A stretch of DNA of 64,000 bases, taken from the NCBI GenBank assembly GCA_020634975.1, contig JACKAQ010000003.1, positions 524,172 through 588,171 of the forward strand, written 5' to 3'. A program made the position numbers and the translations under genes. Under the pieces are notes generated by a model. It saw only the letters and a list, made by a program, of their open reading frames with translations. It ran no database searches and was not told the DNA's origin. Source of the stretch: JACKAQ01 sp020634975 [NCBI: Calditrichia bacterium]. Lineage in GTDB: Bacteria; Calditrichota; Calditrichia; RBG-13-44-9. Within the stretch, counting starts at the first letter, position 1. Each line of letters opens with the position of its first letter. Below are positions 51,971-61,504 of the stretch, in pieces.

Positions 51971-54900
51971 ATGAAACATATTTGGCAAACTGCGTTGATT
52001 GTGGTTTTAGTGCTTTCGGGATTTCTGTTCAACGTGCAATCGCAGGGCAAAAAAATGGCTGAAAAAGAATATTTGCGATTGTGGGAACAGGTTGACCAAC
52101 ACAGCGGAAAAGGATTGCCAAAATCGGCGCTGGAAGTGGTGGATTCGATTTACACCATCGCCAAAACCGAAAATAACGCGGCGCAACTCGTGAAAGCCTT
52201 GCTGAAACGAACCGAATTGCGCGGCCAATTTGAAGAAATGACCCTCGAAAAAAGCATTGCGGAACTGGAAAAAGAAGCGGCGGAAAGCCGTTTTCCGGTG
52301 ACGCCGGTGCTGCATTCCGTGATCGCGGAAATGTATTGGAGCTATTACCAGCAAAATCGCTGGCAAATTCACGAACGTACCGCAGTGAGCGGCGACGCGG
52401 GTGACGATATCGCCGTTTGGGACGGCGCCAAATTTGTCGAAAAAACCGTGGCGCTGTATCGCGAATCGCTGAAAAATGCGGCACAGCTCAAACAAACACC
52501 GCTGGATATTTACGATCCGGTGATCACAAGAGCGGACGGTTCGCGGCGCTTTCGCCCGACGCTGTATGATTTTTTAGCCCACCGCGCACTCGATTTTTTA
52601 ATGAACGACGAGCCGGGAATCACCCGTCCGGCGGTGCAGTTTCGCCTGAGCGATTCCCAGATTTTCGCACCCGCAGAACAGTTTTCCGCAGTTAATTTTG
52701 AAACAGAAGACACACTATCGTTCAAATTTCAGGCGTTAAAAATTCTGCAGGATTTGATCGATTTTCATTTGAAAGACAGCGATCCCGAAGCGTTGATTGA
52801 TGTCGATTTAAAACGGCTCAACTTCGCCCGTCAAAACGGCGTGATGCCGGAAAAAGAAAAACTGTATCTCGCTGCATTGGAAAAATTGGCGCAACATTAT
52901 CGCAGCAACGCCGCAGCGACGCGCGTATCTTTCGCAATTGCGCAATTTTATTTCGAGCGCAGCGAAAATTATCAGCGACTGCAACCGGCAGAAGGCTTGA
53001 ACGCAGACTATAAAAATGATCGCAAAACGGCCATCGACATTTGCGAATCTGCCAACAATCGTCACCCGAAATCCGAAGGCGCAGCCAACTGCCGCCAGTT
53101 GATTACCCAAATCCAGCGGAAAAATCTGACGCTGAATATCGAGGATGTTAACCTGCCGGACGCACCGTTTCGCGGGCTGGTGACCTACCAAAACGTTGCC
53201 AAAGTGTATCTCGAAATCGTTTCCATTTCCCCGGAACAATTGCGCGCCGAACGGCTGAACAGCCGCCGCAATCTCGATCAGTGGATCGAATATTATCGCG
53301 GTTTGCCGAGTGTCGCCAAATTTTCCGTCGATCTGCCGGATGACGGCGATTATCACACCCACGCCACAGAAATCAAATTTCCGGAACTGCCGAACGGGCA
53401 TTATGTGGTGCTGGTCGGTTCCGCAGAGGATTTTAACCGTTCCGAAGATGCAGCGGCATACAATGTATTGTGGATTTCCCGCATCGGATATGTGCAAAAG
53501 ACCAGCGCCGATCGCCTCGAAACCGGCGTTTTTGTGATGGATCGCGACAGCGGCAAACCGCTGGAAGGCGCGACCGTGCAAACCTGGTTTTCCGAATACG
53601 ATCCGCAACAGCGTAAAAATACCGAGCAACAGGGCAAAAAATATATCACCGATAAAAACGGCTATTTCAGCATCGAGAGTGGCGACGGTTATCGCCGCAG
53701 CAGTTTCCGGCTGGATATCAGCTACAAAAATGACCGGCTGTTCCTCGATGACATGGTGAACGCCTACACCCATCGCGGCATCGATCGCGATATTCCGCGT
53801 GAGCGAACCTTCTTTTTCACCGATCGCGCAATTTATCGCCCCGGACAAACGGTTTATTTTAAAGGACTTATGCTCAGCAGCAATGGCGATAAAAACGATA
53901 TCATCACCAAACGAAATACCACGGTTGAGCTGTTTGATGTTAACGGGCAAAAAGTGTCCGGACTGACATTGCAGAGCAACGAATACGGCACATTCAACGG
54001 CGTTTTTGTGCTGCCCTCCGCCGGACTGACCGGACAAATGACCATCCGCAACGAAAACGGGAACACCGGTTTTTCGGTTGAAGAATACAAACGTCCCCGT
54101 TTTGAAGTGGCATTTGATCCGGCAAAAGGCAGCTTCAAACTCGGCGAAACCGTGACGGTCACCGGAAAAGCGGAAGCCTACGCGGGCGCGAGCATCGATA
54201 ACGCGGATGTTCAATATCGCGTCGTGCGGCAGGTGAGCTTCCCGTATTGGTGGGATTTTTGGCGATTTGCCCCGTCATTTGGCAGCGATGTGGAAGTTGC
54301 CAACGGCACCGGCAGCACCGAACCGGATGGCACATTTCGCATCGAATTTACCGCGGTGGATGACCCGACGATTCCCGCAGAACGCAAAGCCGTGTTCACT
54401 TATCGCGTTTACGCAGATGTGACCGACGCCGGCGGCGAAACCCGCAGCGCGGAAACCACAGTGCGGGTCGGGCAGGTTGCGTTGAGCGTTTCGCTGGATT
54501 TGCCGGAAAATATTCAGCGTGAAAAAGCACCGCAACTGGCGATTGACACCAAAAATCTGAACGGCGAATTTGAACCGGCCAGCGGCGAGATTGTCATTTA
54601 TCCGCTGGAAAATCCCGGGCGCATTTTACGCGACCGGATGTGGCAGCAGCCCGATAAATTTATGCTCAGCGAATCGCAATACATCGCCGATTTTCCGCAC
54701 GATGTGTATTCGAATGAGGATGATTTTCACAACTGGAAACGCGGCGAAGCCATCGCGCGGATACCGTTCGACACAAAAAACGAGAAAAATTATGCACTCA
54801 CCAACATCGAAAAATGGGCACAGGGCAAATACAACGCAGAGCTGGTCACCACCGATAAATTCGGCACGGAAATCAAGTTAAATCAATTCTTTACGGTGTA

Positions 54901-57900
54901 TTCGCTGGACGACAAAATCGTGCCGGAAAACGCGTTGTTCTGGCTCTCGCCGGAAAAAGACAGCGGCGAACCGAACGAAGTCGCCCGGATTTTTTGGGGC
55001 TCCGCCGCACCGGATATTCATGCGCATATCGAAATTTATCGCAAAAATGTCATCGACGAAACGCGGCGCATTCGCACCGGAAAAGACAAAAACGCGCTGC
55101 TGCTGCCGATTTTCGAGAAAGATCGCGGCGGCTTCAGCTATTCCATTTTTTATGTGAAATACGGTCGCGTGCACACCCATGCGGGCATCATTCGCGTGCC
55201 GTGGACCAATAAAGAATTGCAAATCACCTACGAAACCTTCCGCGACAAGCTCAAACCCGGCGCAGCCGAAGAATGGCGGCTGAAAATCACCGGACCGAAA
55301 GGCGAAAAAGTAGCTGCCGAATTGCTCGCGGCGATGTATGACGCATCGCTGGACGCATTTCGTCCGCACCAATGGAATTTCAATATTTACAATACATTGG
55401 GTTCGCCGCAACAAAGCTTTTTCAATTCCGGTCAAGCTTTCGGGCAAAGCGCGTTGAGCGCCTCCGGAAATGGCTGGAACACCGGCATAAATTTCAGCTT
55501 TCCGCAATACGACCGGCTGAACTGGCATGTGCCCTATTTTGGCAGACACATGGTTTATATGCAACGATCGATGGGCGCCGGCAGAAATGAGTCCGTTGCA
55601 GAAATAGCGATGGATAGCGAAGCTCCGGCAACAGCCATGAAAGCCGCGCCGCCGGCCGAAGCGGATATGGTTTACGTTAACGGTGCGGTTCCCGCACCCG
55701 AGGGCAGCGCTGCGCAACAGCAACCCGAACCCGATTTCAGCGATGTGCCGGTGCGCACCAATCTCAACGAAACCGCGTTTTTCTACCCGGATTTGAAAAC
55801 CGACGAAAACGGCGCGGTTATCCTCAGTTTCACGATGCCGGAAGCATTGACTCGCTGGAAATTTATGGGATTTGCCCACACGCCGGAACTGCAATTTGCG
55901 CTCACCGAAAAAACCGTACTCACCCAAAAAGAGCTGATGGTGACGCCGAATGCACCGCGTTTTTTCCGCGAAGGCGACAAAATTGTGTTCAGCGGAAAAG
56001 TTGCCAATCTCAGCGATGGCGATTTGAGCGGCAGCGCAACCCTGCAACTGTTTGATGCGCTCTCCATGCAGCCGATTGACGCATCATTCGGCAACGCAGA
56101 TAACGTAATTCCGTTCAGCGCCAAAACCGGACAAAGCGCGCCGCTGCAATGGTCGCTGAGCGTGCCGGAAGGCGTTTCCGCGGTCACTTACCGGATGATC
56201 GCCAAAACCGATAAATTTTCCGATGGCGAGGAAAACACGCTGCCGGTGCTCACCAACCGCATGTTGGTGACGGAATCGTTGCCGCTGCCGATTCGCGGGA
56301 AACAATCGAAAACATTTACGCTGGATAAATTGCTCAACTCCGGTAAATCCAACACCTTACGTCACGAACGCGTGACGCTGGAATTTACCTCGAATCCGGC
56401 ATGGTATGCGGTTCAGGCGCTCCCCTACCTCATGGAATTTCCGTATGAATGCGCCGAACAAATTTTCAGCCGCTATTATGCGAACAGCATCGCGGCGCAT
56501 ATCGCCAACAGCAACCCGAAAATCAAACGGGTGTTCGATACCTGGCGAAACAGCCAACCGGAGGCACTGCTGTCCAATCTGGAAAAAAATCAGGAATTGA
56601 AATCGCTGATGCTCGAAGAAACACCGTGGGTGATGGACGCGCAAAACGAGGGCGAACGCAAAAAGCGCATCGCGCTGCTGTTCGACCTCAACCGGATGTC
56701 GCACGAACTGGAAAACGCGTTGCGCAAATTGCAGCAGATGCAGATGCCAAGTGGCGGCTGGCCGTGGTTTCCGGGGATGCAGGAAAGCCGTTACATCACC
56801 GGACACATTGTTGCCGGGATGGGACATTTGCAAAAACTTGGCGTGATCGACAAATCCGGCGATCCGCGAGTGCAACAGATGCTGCAACTCGCCTGCCTCT
56901 ATCTCGATGAGCAGATGAACGAGGATTATCAAAAATTGATCGAACACAAAGCGGATTTGAGCAAACAGCACATCGGCGGCACGCAGATTCAGTATTTGTA
57001 TGCCCGCAGCTATTTCCTCGATTTCCCGGTGAATGAGCAGCACCAAACCGCATTTGATTTTTGGCAATCGCAGGCGCGGGAATTCTGGCTGCCGCAAAAC
57101 AAATATATGCAGGGCATGATTGCGCTGGCGCTGCACCGCATGGACGACGGCAAAACGCCGAATGACATTGTGGCATCGCTGCGGGAACATGCGCTTTCGA
57201 ATGAGGAATTCGGGATGTATTGGCGCAAAGAATGGGGATTTTATTGGTACGAAGCGCCCATCGAAACGCAGGCGCTGATGATCGAGGTATTCGACGAAAT
57301 TACGAAAGATACTGATGCCGTTGAAGAAATGCGCGTCTGGTTGCTGAAGCAAAAACAGACCCAGGACTGGAAAACCACCAAAGCCACCGCCGAAGCCTGT
57401 TACGCCCTGCTGCTGCGCGGCACAGACTGGCTGGCGGATGATACATTGGTAGAAGTTGTTGTCGGTAATGAGAAAATTGATCCAAAATCCCGGGAAGATG
57501 TTGCCGCCGAAGCCGGCACCGGCTATTTCAAAATCGCCTGGCAGGGCGATGCGGTGCAGCCGGAAATGGGTCGCGTAACCGTAAATAAATCCACCGATGG
57601 CGTGGCATGGGGCGCACTCTATTGGCAATATTTTGAGCAACTGGACAAGATAACGCCGCACGAAACGCCGCTGAAATTGCAGAAAGCGCTGTTTTTGCAA
57701 CGCAACACCGCATCCGGTCCGGAACTGGTGCAAATCGATAAAAATTCAGCACTCAAGCCAGGTGATTTGCTAAAAGTACGCATCGAGTTGCGGGTGGATC
57801 GCGATCTGGAATATGTGCACATGAAAGACATGCGCGCCGCCGGATTTGAGCCGCTGAACGTTATTTCTTCAACCAAATTTCAGGGCGGGCTGGCATATTA

Positions 57901-58096
57901 CGAATCGACAAAAGATGCGGCTACCCACTTCTTTTTCGATTATCTGCCGAAAGGCACGTATGTGTTTGAATATCCGCTGCGGGTGTTCAACGCGGGTGAT
58001 TTTTCCAACGGCATTACCACGATTCAGTGCATGTATGCGCCGGAATTTACATCACATTCCGAAGGTATCCGCGTAACGGTTGGTGAACGGGATTAA
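51971..58096 (+). CDS. Thioester-containing alpha-2-macroglobulin family protein
   Basis: 2041 residues. The signal peptide spans about 1-25 (LVLSGFLFNVQSQ) with no lipobox Cys, unlike many bacterial A2M lipoproteins. Domain order: an N-terminal alpha-helical/TPR-like region (to about 400), a carboxypeptidase-regulatory-like segment near 522 (FVMDRDSGKPLEGATVQTWF), MG domains with AIYRPGQTVYFKGLMLSSNG near 626, an A2M domain near 1258-1310 (FFYPDLKTDENGAVILSFTM), and a thioester domain whose CxEQ motif is Cys1494-Gln1497 in FPYECAEQIF. Bacterial A2Ms trap attacking proteases by covalent thioester capture. There is no PBP1c gene beside it. A good ribosome binding site (AAGAGGA) precedes the ATG. 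Confidence 0.92.
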   Translation: MKHIWQTALIVVLVLSGFLFNVQSQGKKMAEKEYLRLWEQVDQHSGKGLPKSALEVVDSIYTIAKTENNAAQLVKALLKRTELRGQFEEMTLEKSIAELEKEAAESRFPVTPVLHSVIAEMYWSYYQQNRWQIHERTAVSGDAGDDIAVWDGAKFVEKTVALYRESLKNAAQLKQTPLDIYDPVITRADGSRRFRPTLYDFLAHRALDFLMNDEPGITRPAVQFRLSDSQIFAPAEQFSAVNFETEDTLSFKFQALKILQDLIDFHLKDSDPEALIDVDLKRLNFARQNGVMPEKEKLYLAALEKLAQHYRSNAAATRVSFAIAQFYFERSENYQRLQPAEGLNADYKNDRKTAIDICESANNRHPKSEGAANCRQLITQIQRKNLTLNIEDVNLPDAPFRGLVTYQNVAKVYLEIVSISPEQLRAERLNSRRNLDQWIEYYRGLPSVAKFSVDLPDDGDYHTHATEIKFPELPNGHYVVLVGSAEDFNRSEDAAAYNVLWISRIGYVQKTSADRLETGVFVMDRDSGKPLEGATVQTWFSEYDPQQRKNTEQQGKKYITDKNGYFSIESGDGYRRSSFRLDISYKNDRLFLDDMVNAYTHRGIDRDIPRERTFFFTDRAIYRPGQTVYFKGLMLSSNGDKNDIITKRNTTVELFDVNGQKVSGLTLQSNEYGTFNGVFVLPSAGLTGQMTIRNENGNTGFSVEEYKRPRFEVAFDPAKGSFKLGETVTVTGKAEAYAGASIDNADVQYRVVRQVSFPYWWDFWRFAPSFGSDVEVANGTGSTEPDGTFRIEFTAVDDPTIPAERKAVFTYRVYADVTDAGGETRSAETTVRVGQVALSVSLDLPENIQREKAPQLAIDTKNLNGEFEPASGEIVIYPLENPGRILRDRMWQQPDKFMLSESQYIADFPHDVYSNEDDFHNWKRGEAIARIPFDTKNEKNYALTNIEKWAQGKYNAELVTTDKFGTEIKLNQFFTVYSLDDKIVPENALFWLSPEKDSGEPNEVARIFWGSAAPDIHAHIEIYRKNVIDETRRIRTGKDKNALLLPIFEKDRGGFSYSIFYVKYGRVHTHAGIIRVPWTNKELQITYETFRDKLKPGAAEEWRLKITGPKGEKVAAELLAAMYDASLDAFRPHQWNFNIYNTLGSPQQSFFNSGQAFGQSALSASGNGWNTGINFSFPQYDRLNWHVPYFGRHMVYMQRSMGAGRNESVAEIAMDSEAPATAMKAAPPAEADMVYVNGAVPAPEGSAAQQQPEPDFSDVPVRTNLNETAFFYPDLKTDENGAVILSFTMPEALTRWKFMGFAHTPELQFALTEKTVLTQKELMVTPNAPRFFREGDKIVFSGKVANLSDGDLSGSATLQLFDALSMQPIDASFGNADNVIPFSAKTGQSAPLQWSLSVPEGVSAVTYRMIAKTDKFSDGEENTLPVLTNRMLVTESLPLPIRGKQSKTFTLDKLLNSGKSNTLRHERVTLEFTSNPAWYAVQALPYLMEFPYECAEQIFSRYYANSIAAHIANSNPKIKRVFDTWRNSQPEALLSNLEKNQELKSLMLEETPWVMDAQNEGERKKRIALLFDLNRMSHELENALRKLQQMQMPSGGWPWFPGMQESRYITGHIVAGMGHLQKLGVIDKSGDPRVQQMLQLACLYLDEQMNEDYQKLIEHKADLSKQHIGGTQIQYLYARSYFLDFPVNEQHQTAFDFWQSQAREFWLPQNKYMQGMIALALHRMDDGKTPNDIVASLREHALSNEEFGMYWRKEWGFYWYEAPIETQALMIEVFDEITKDTDAVEEMRVWLLKQKQTQDWKTTKATAEACYALLLRGTDWLADDTLVEVVVGNEKIDPKSREDVAAEAGTGYFKIAWQGDAVQPEMGRVTVNKSTDGVAWGALYWQYFEQLDKITPHETPLKLQKALFLQRNTASGPELVQIDKNSALKPGDLLKVRIELRVDRDLEYVHMKDMRAAGFEPLNVISSTKFQGGLAYYESTKDAATHFFFDYLPKGTYVFEYPLRVFNAGDFSNGITTIQCMYAPEFTSHSEGIRVTVGERD

Positions 58097-58113
58097 CGGG
58101 AATTAAATAATTT

Positions 58114-58218
58114 GTAGAGGAAATTCAATACTGGTTGGCAGCGTAATCGTAGAGGATATTCATGAATCGTTGGATACGTAATCGTAGAGAAAATTCATGA
58201 ATTTTCTCTACGATTACG
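58114..58218. repeat. 35-bp tandem units ending in a 42-bp perfect palindrome
   Basis: Three copies of a unit beginning GTAGAG(G/A) AWATTCAW start at 58114, 58149 and 58184, exactly 35 bases apart, with GTTGGnnnCGTAATC between them. The last unit turns back on itself to give a 42-base perfect palindrome at 58177-58218 (half-site CGTAATCGTAGAGAAAATTC plus A). The right part encodes the last residues of the DoxX protein (NRRENS and stop). The 14 bases at the window end (63987-64000) match the unit core. Confidence 0.85.
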
Positions 58219-58620
58219 CATTGCATCCAAACTCCACGGACCGGCGCCGGCAGCAGAAAAATAGAGCCAAAGAAAACAGTACAATACAGCACCAACACCG
58301 CCATTTTCAACCGGCCACAGCGCCTGCGGCTGGTGAAACTGGAAATACGCCACCGCCATTTCGCCGGACAAAATGAAGGCAACCGGGCGCGTAAACAACC
58401 CGAGCAGCATCAGCGTTCCGCCGACAAACTCCAGTATTCCGCCGATGCCGGTTTGCGTCAGCAATTCAGCAGTGCTATTATCCGGCGGCATACCCATTGG
58501 AATGGCAAATAATTTCATCGTGCCTGCCTGGATAAACATAAACGCTGCAACCACCCGCAACGCACTGTGAAATTGTGGACCCAAATTCGTCCACGTCGAG
58601 AATATATTTGAAGAACTCAT
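58195..58620 (-). CDS. DoxX family membrane protein
   Basis: 141 residues, four predicted helices. The DoxX pattern is seen in ALRVVAAFMFIQAGTMKLFA, GGILEFVGGTLMLLGLFTRP and AFILSGEMAVAYFQFHQP. It probably sits in the inner membrane; members have been linked to oxidoreductase complexes and to thiol stress, but the biochemical role is not settled. AAGGAT lies upstream of the ATG. The last six codons fall inside the palindromic repeat at 58177-58218, so its C-terminus has probably been altered by the repeat. It is at the distal end of the ECF42-type cluster. Confidence 0.85.
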   Translation of the reverse strand: MSSSNIFSTWTNLGPQFHSALRVVAAFMFIQAGTMKLFAIPMGMPPDNSTAELLTQTGIGGILEFVGGTLMLLGLFTRPVAFILSGEMAVAYFQFHQPQALWPVENGGVGAVLYCFLWLYFSAAGAGPWSLDAMRNRRENS

Positions 58621-58649
58621 TGTTGTATCCTTGTTCGGTTGAAACCGAA

Positions 58650-59033
58650 TTATTTTGGTGATTTGTTTTTGGCATTTTCCGCATTTTCGGCAAGCCGTAA
58701 TTGAACAATTTGTGAAACCACCTTTTCCGGCAGCGGATTATCCGGCGTGAAATGAATAGTAGTACCGGTAGTTTTATAGGGTTGTAATTCCGTTTTGAAT
58801 CGATCCAAAATATTTTTACTCACTACTATAAATGAGCAATGTTTTGGAAATGCGGCAAAATGGACTAACGCACCCTGATGTTTGTAAGTGGGAATCTTGT
58901 AGCTGATGACTTCCTCAGCCATTGGCGCGGCAGATTTTATCATTTGCCGCAACTGTTGTAATACCGTTCGAACCTTTTCGGGTTGCGACAAAATATAATC
59001 ATCAACGGTTGTTTCTGCTTTATTTGACGACAT
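58650..59033 (-). CDS. DUF1801 domain protein
   Basis: 127 residues. The DUF1801/YdhG-like fold is shown by TVDDYILSQPEKVRTVLQQL, EEVISYKIPTYKHQGALVHF, FAAFPKHCSFIV and GTTIHFTPDNPLPEKVVSQI. Relatives include a proposed iron chaperone (Fra/YdhG of Bacillus); for this one no function can be given. A Lys/Asn-rich tail follows. It lies 29 bases upstream of the DoxX gene in the same orientation. Confidence 0.88.
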   Translation of the reverse strand: MSSNKAETTVDDYILSQPEKVRTVLQQLRQMIKSAAPMAEEVISYKIPTYKHQGALVHFAAFPKHCSFIVVSKNILDRFKTELQPYKTTGTTIHFTPDNPLPEKVVSQIVQLRLAENAENAKNKSPK

Positions 59034-59067
59034 TCACAGCACCTTTGTAATTTTTGTATTGTTTGTA

Positions 59068-59463
59068 TTATTTCGCCGATTCATCCACTTCGAAAATGCC
59101 AAACGTATTGCCTTCCGTATCGATAAAATATCCCTGCCAGCAGGTATTGGGGATGGCAAATTTGGGTAACGCCACCTGTCCGCCGTTTACCAGAATTTTA
59201 GCTGCGATTTTGTCAAAATCGTCCACCTCAACAGAGCAAACAAAAGCGTTGGTGCCGCATTCCGGCGGCGGGGTATTTGCCGGGCGTTTAAGTAATCCGC
59301 CGCGTGAGCCACCAGTGGTTATTCGATAATATTCCACCGGCAAACCCGGTGCTGCAACAAATTGCCAGCCGAAAACCGCGCTGTAAAAATCACATGCGCG
59401 CTTCGGTTCATCGGCTTGAATTTCAAAATAAATATGTCCGGCTGACGGTTTATTGCTGCGCAT
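59068..59463 (-). CDS. VOC superfamily protein (glyoxalase-like)
   Basis: 131 residues, one vicinal-oxygen-chelate domain. HIYFEIQADEPKRACDFYSA opens the first beta-alpha-beta-beta-beta unit, and GYFIDTEGNTFGIFEVD closes the second, with the usual metal-site Glu. Family members are dioxygenases, isomerases or resistance proteins; substrate unknown. Its start overlaps the end of the other VOC gene (59450-59908) by 14 bases, so they are translationally coupled. Confidence 0.88.
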   Translation of the reverse strand: MRSNKPSAGHIYFEIQADEPKRACDFYSAVFGWQFVAAPGLPVEYYRITTGGSRGGLLKRPANTPPPECGTNAFVCSVEVDDFDKIAAKILVNGGQVALPKFAIPNTCWQGYFIDTEGNTFGIFEVDESAK

Positions 59464-59908
59464 ACGCTGCCCTTAATTCGCTAATTTCAATTTTCTTCAT
59501 TTTCAGCATAGCATCCATTACGCGTTGTGCTTTTTGGGGATCAGGATCGTTCAGCAACTTGCCCAATTCCGACGGAATAATTTGCCAGGTCAACCCGAAT
59601 TTATCGGTTAACCAGCCGCATTGCATTATTTCACCGCCATCGGAGAGCTTTCCCCACAATTCATTTACTTCTTCCTGTGACTTGCAATCGACAAAAAGAG
59701 AGATAGCCGGATTCATTTTAAAATGTGGCCCGCCATTCAACACCATTAACTGTTGCCCTTCAATCTCGATGGTTGCGGTAAATAATTTTCCATTATCGCC
59801 TGTCCGTTTGGTGTTTAGAATTTTGGCATTTTTAAACACAGATGTATAAAATTGTATCGCCGCTTCGGCATTGTCATCGAACCACAAAAACGGGGTTATT
59901 TTTTGCAT
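59450..59908 (-). CDS. VOC superfamily protein (PhnB-like)
   Basis: 152 residues. The PhnB/3-demethylubiquinone-methyltransferase-like type of VOC domain is recognised by ITPFLWFDDNAEAAIQFYTS, TATIEIEGQQLMVLNGGPHF, SLFVDCKSQEEVNELWGKLS and CGWLTDKFGLTWQIIP. These proteins are common around ECF-type sigma factors of the ECF42 kind. Its stop overlaps the next VOC gene. The substrate is unknown. Confidence 0.9.
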   Translation of the reverse strand: MQKITPFLWFDDNAEAAIQFYTSVFKNAKILNTKRTGDNGKLFTATIEIEGQQLMVLNGGPHFKMNPAISLFVDCKSQEEVNELWGKLSDGGEIMQCGWLTDKFGLTWQIIPSELGKLLNDPDPQKAQRVMDAMLKMKKIEISELRAAYAQQ

Positions 59909-59956
59909 GTATCCGCCAGTTTCGTTTGTTTTTAGCTTTATTTTGAATTATCAATT

Positions 59957-60322
59957 TCAAAAAATGCCGTTTTTGTTTGGCGAATCTTTTAGCACTTCCT
60001 GCGATGCTTCCCAGGCTTCGATGATTTTATCGCCATCAAAACGAAAAATGTGGATTACCGACCATTGCGAATCCGGAGCGAGCATCACTTTTCCGTGAAC
60101 AGCAACGAAATCGCCATCTTCGAGCGTGCGCAGCGATTCATAGGATTTGTCGGGAAATTGTTCAGCATTTTCCGCCATCGCCGTTTTCAGCGTTTCCCGG
60201 TTGCCCGCGAAATAGGCGTTGTGATGGATAAAATCGGGATGCACATAGTTATCATACGCCTCCTCAACCTTTCCGGCGGAAGCGAGTTTGAGGAAAATTT
60301 CTGCGATTTCTTTTTTGCTCAT
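59957..60322 (-). CDS. SnoaL/NTF2-like fold protein
   Basis: 121 residues from the ATG at 60322, which has AAGGGG eight bases upstream; the frame is open ten codons further, but that start lacks a ribosome binding site. An NTF2-like cone fold is suggested by EIFLKLASAGKVEEAYDNYV, HPDFIHHNAYFAGN, LEDGDFVAVHGKVML and IHIFRFDGDKIIEAWEASQE. The fold is used by polyketide cyclases, steroid isomerases and binding proteins. No catalytic assignment is possible. It is within the ECF42-type cluster. Confidence 0.82.
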   Translation of the reverse strand: MSKKEIAEIFLKLASAGKVEEAYDNYVHPDFIHHNAYFAGNRETLKTAMAENAEQFPDKSYESLRTLEDGDFVAVHGKVMLAPDSQWSVIHIFRFDGDKIIEAWEASQEVLKDSPNKNGIF

Positions 60323-60363
60323 TTTATGCCCCTTTTGTTGCGAGTGCTTCACTCAAACCAACC

Positions 60364-60391
60364 CATCAGCCGCGAAAAATCACGGCTGATG
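60364..60391 (-). other. Intercistronic hairpin
   Basis: A perfect 9-bp inverted repeat (CATCAGCCG / CGGCTGATG) with a 10-base loop lies between the YCII gene ending at 60408 and the SnoaL-like gene. There is no following T-run, so it may be an RNA-stabilising or partial terminator hairpin. Confidence 0.55.
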
Positions 60392-60407
60392 TTGTCGGGA
60401 TATTTCT

Positions 60408-60800
60408 TTACCGGGATGCACGCCGCTGTTTGCTTTCTTCGATCATGGCGGATAAATCGGCGCCGGGGCGTATTTCCCAAGTGCTGCCAAAACGAATGCT
60501 GGGATGCTTCGACATCAGCCGGATAGCATGGTTGAGATCGGTCGCCTCGAGCATCATGATGCCGCCTAAATGTTCCTTAGTTTCCGCAAACGGGCCGTCG
60601 GTGATGATTACCTTTCCGTTTCCCCAGCGCAGGGTGGTTGCATTTTCCACGCTTTGCAGCGCTTCGCCGCCAATGTTATGACCGCTCCGGATCAGCTCCT
60701 CATCGTAAGTAAAGCATTCATCCATGAATGTGTGTCGTTCGCTTTCGCTCATCGATTCAAATTTTTTCTCGTCCATATATCCGAGACAAATGTATTTCAT
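60408..60800 (-). CDS. YCII/DGPF domain protein
   Basis: 130 residues. The YCII-related fold carries the DGPF signature: [20 protein letters not shown]. Start [15 protein letters not shown] with GGAGG nine bases upstream. These small proteins accompany ECF42-type sigma factors in many genomes; they are structurally like YciI, but their activity is unknown. A second copy lies directly upstream (60849-61274), and the sigma gene is beyond that. Confidence 0.92.
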   Translation of the reverse strand: MKYICLGYMDEKKFESMSESERHTFMDECFTYDEELIRSGHNIGGEALQSVENATTLRWGNGKVIITDGPFAETKEHLGGIMMLEATDLNHAIRLMSKHPSIRFGSTWEIRPGADLSAMIEESKQRRASR

Positions 60801-60848
60801 GATTTCCTCCGAAGTCAGATGAAATGGATTGTTTCGATTAATTACCGG

Positions 60849-61274
60849 CTATTGCTTTGCCGTTTTTTCGCGCAGCCGTGCTTCCTGCTCGCGCACTTCC
60901 GGCGTGGCATTATCGCCGAAATCATCCATTTCGAACACCGGACGAATTTCGATCAACGCTTCTTCGCCGGGCATCGGTTCGGGGCAACGTTTGACCCACT
61001 CAATCGCTTCATCCATAGATTTCACTTTCCAGAGCCAGAATCCGGCGATCAGTTCTTTGGTTTCTGCAAACGGGCCGTCGACCACGCTTTTTTTGCCGCC
61101 GGACATGATAACGCGTTTGCCATTAACGCTCGGGTGGAGCCCTTCTCCGGCGAGCATAATGCCCGCGTCAACCAGTTCCTCATTGTATTTCATCATATCG
61201 GTGAGCAAATTTTCGCTCGGCATAATGCCCGCTTCCGAATTTTTCGTTGCTTTGATGATGACCATTACTCGCAT
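60849..61274 (-). CDS. YCII/DGPF domain protein
   Basis: 141 residues. Motif [20 protein letters not shown]; start MRVMVIIKATKNSEAG with AGGAG upstream. It is a divergent paralogue of 60408-60800, with an acidic/charged C-terminal tail (EVREQEARLREKTAKQ). It is the nearest gene downstream of the ECF42-type sigma factor, separated by 230 bases that include a widespread short repeat. Confidence 0.92.
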   Translation of the reverse strand: MRVMVIIKATKNSEAGIMPSENLLTDMMKYNEELVDAGIMLAGEGLHPSVNGKRVIMSGGKKSVVDGPFAETKELIAGFWLWKVKSMDEAIEWVKRCPEPMPGEEALIEIRPVFEMDDFGDNATPEVREQEARLREKTAKQ

Positions 61275-61404
61275 GGTAACTTCTCCTTTATATTGGGTTT
61301 ATGATTGGCGCCGGACACTATTTTTTTGTAACGCCCGGCACCCTTTACACTATTTAGTCGAATCACAAACCCCGAATTCGACATTGATTTGATTTTTTTT
61401 ATTT

Positions 61405-61440
61405 ACCGCAGAGAACGCAAAGATCGCAGAGGAAAAAAGA
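61405..61440. repeat. Widespread short imperfect repeat (GCAGAGAACGCAAAGATCGC type)
   Basis: The stretch repeats the words CGCAGAG, AACGCAAAG and ATCGCAGAGG every 9-10 bases. The same motif recurs in intergenic DNA of many unrelated environmental genomes, and when read on the minus strand it gives the tell-tale false peptide FFLCDLCVLCG. It is noncoding. Confidence 0.65.
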
Positions 61441-61504
61441 GTGACTATCTACTTTCACAGATGACGCTGTCCGCATCGTGATCCTGCGGTGAATATTGAC
61501 AGCG

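Noticed and set aside
52808-57733. Long open frames (up to 468 codons) antisense to the A2M gene
   Set aside because: They arise from the codon bias of the A2M gene; their translations are rich in His, Phe, Arg and Ile with no domain, and no ribosome binding sites were seen.
58114-58218. Possible CRISPR array
   Set aside because: Units are contiguous with a 35-base period and no unique spacers, the last is palindromic, and no cas genes are near.
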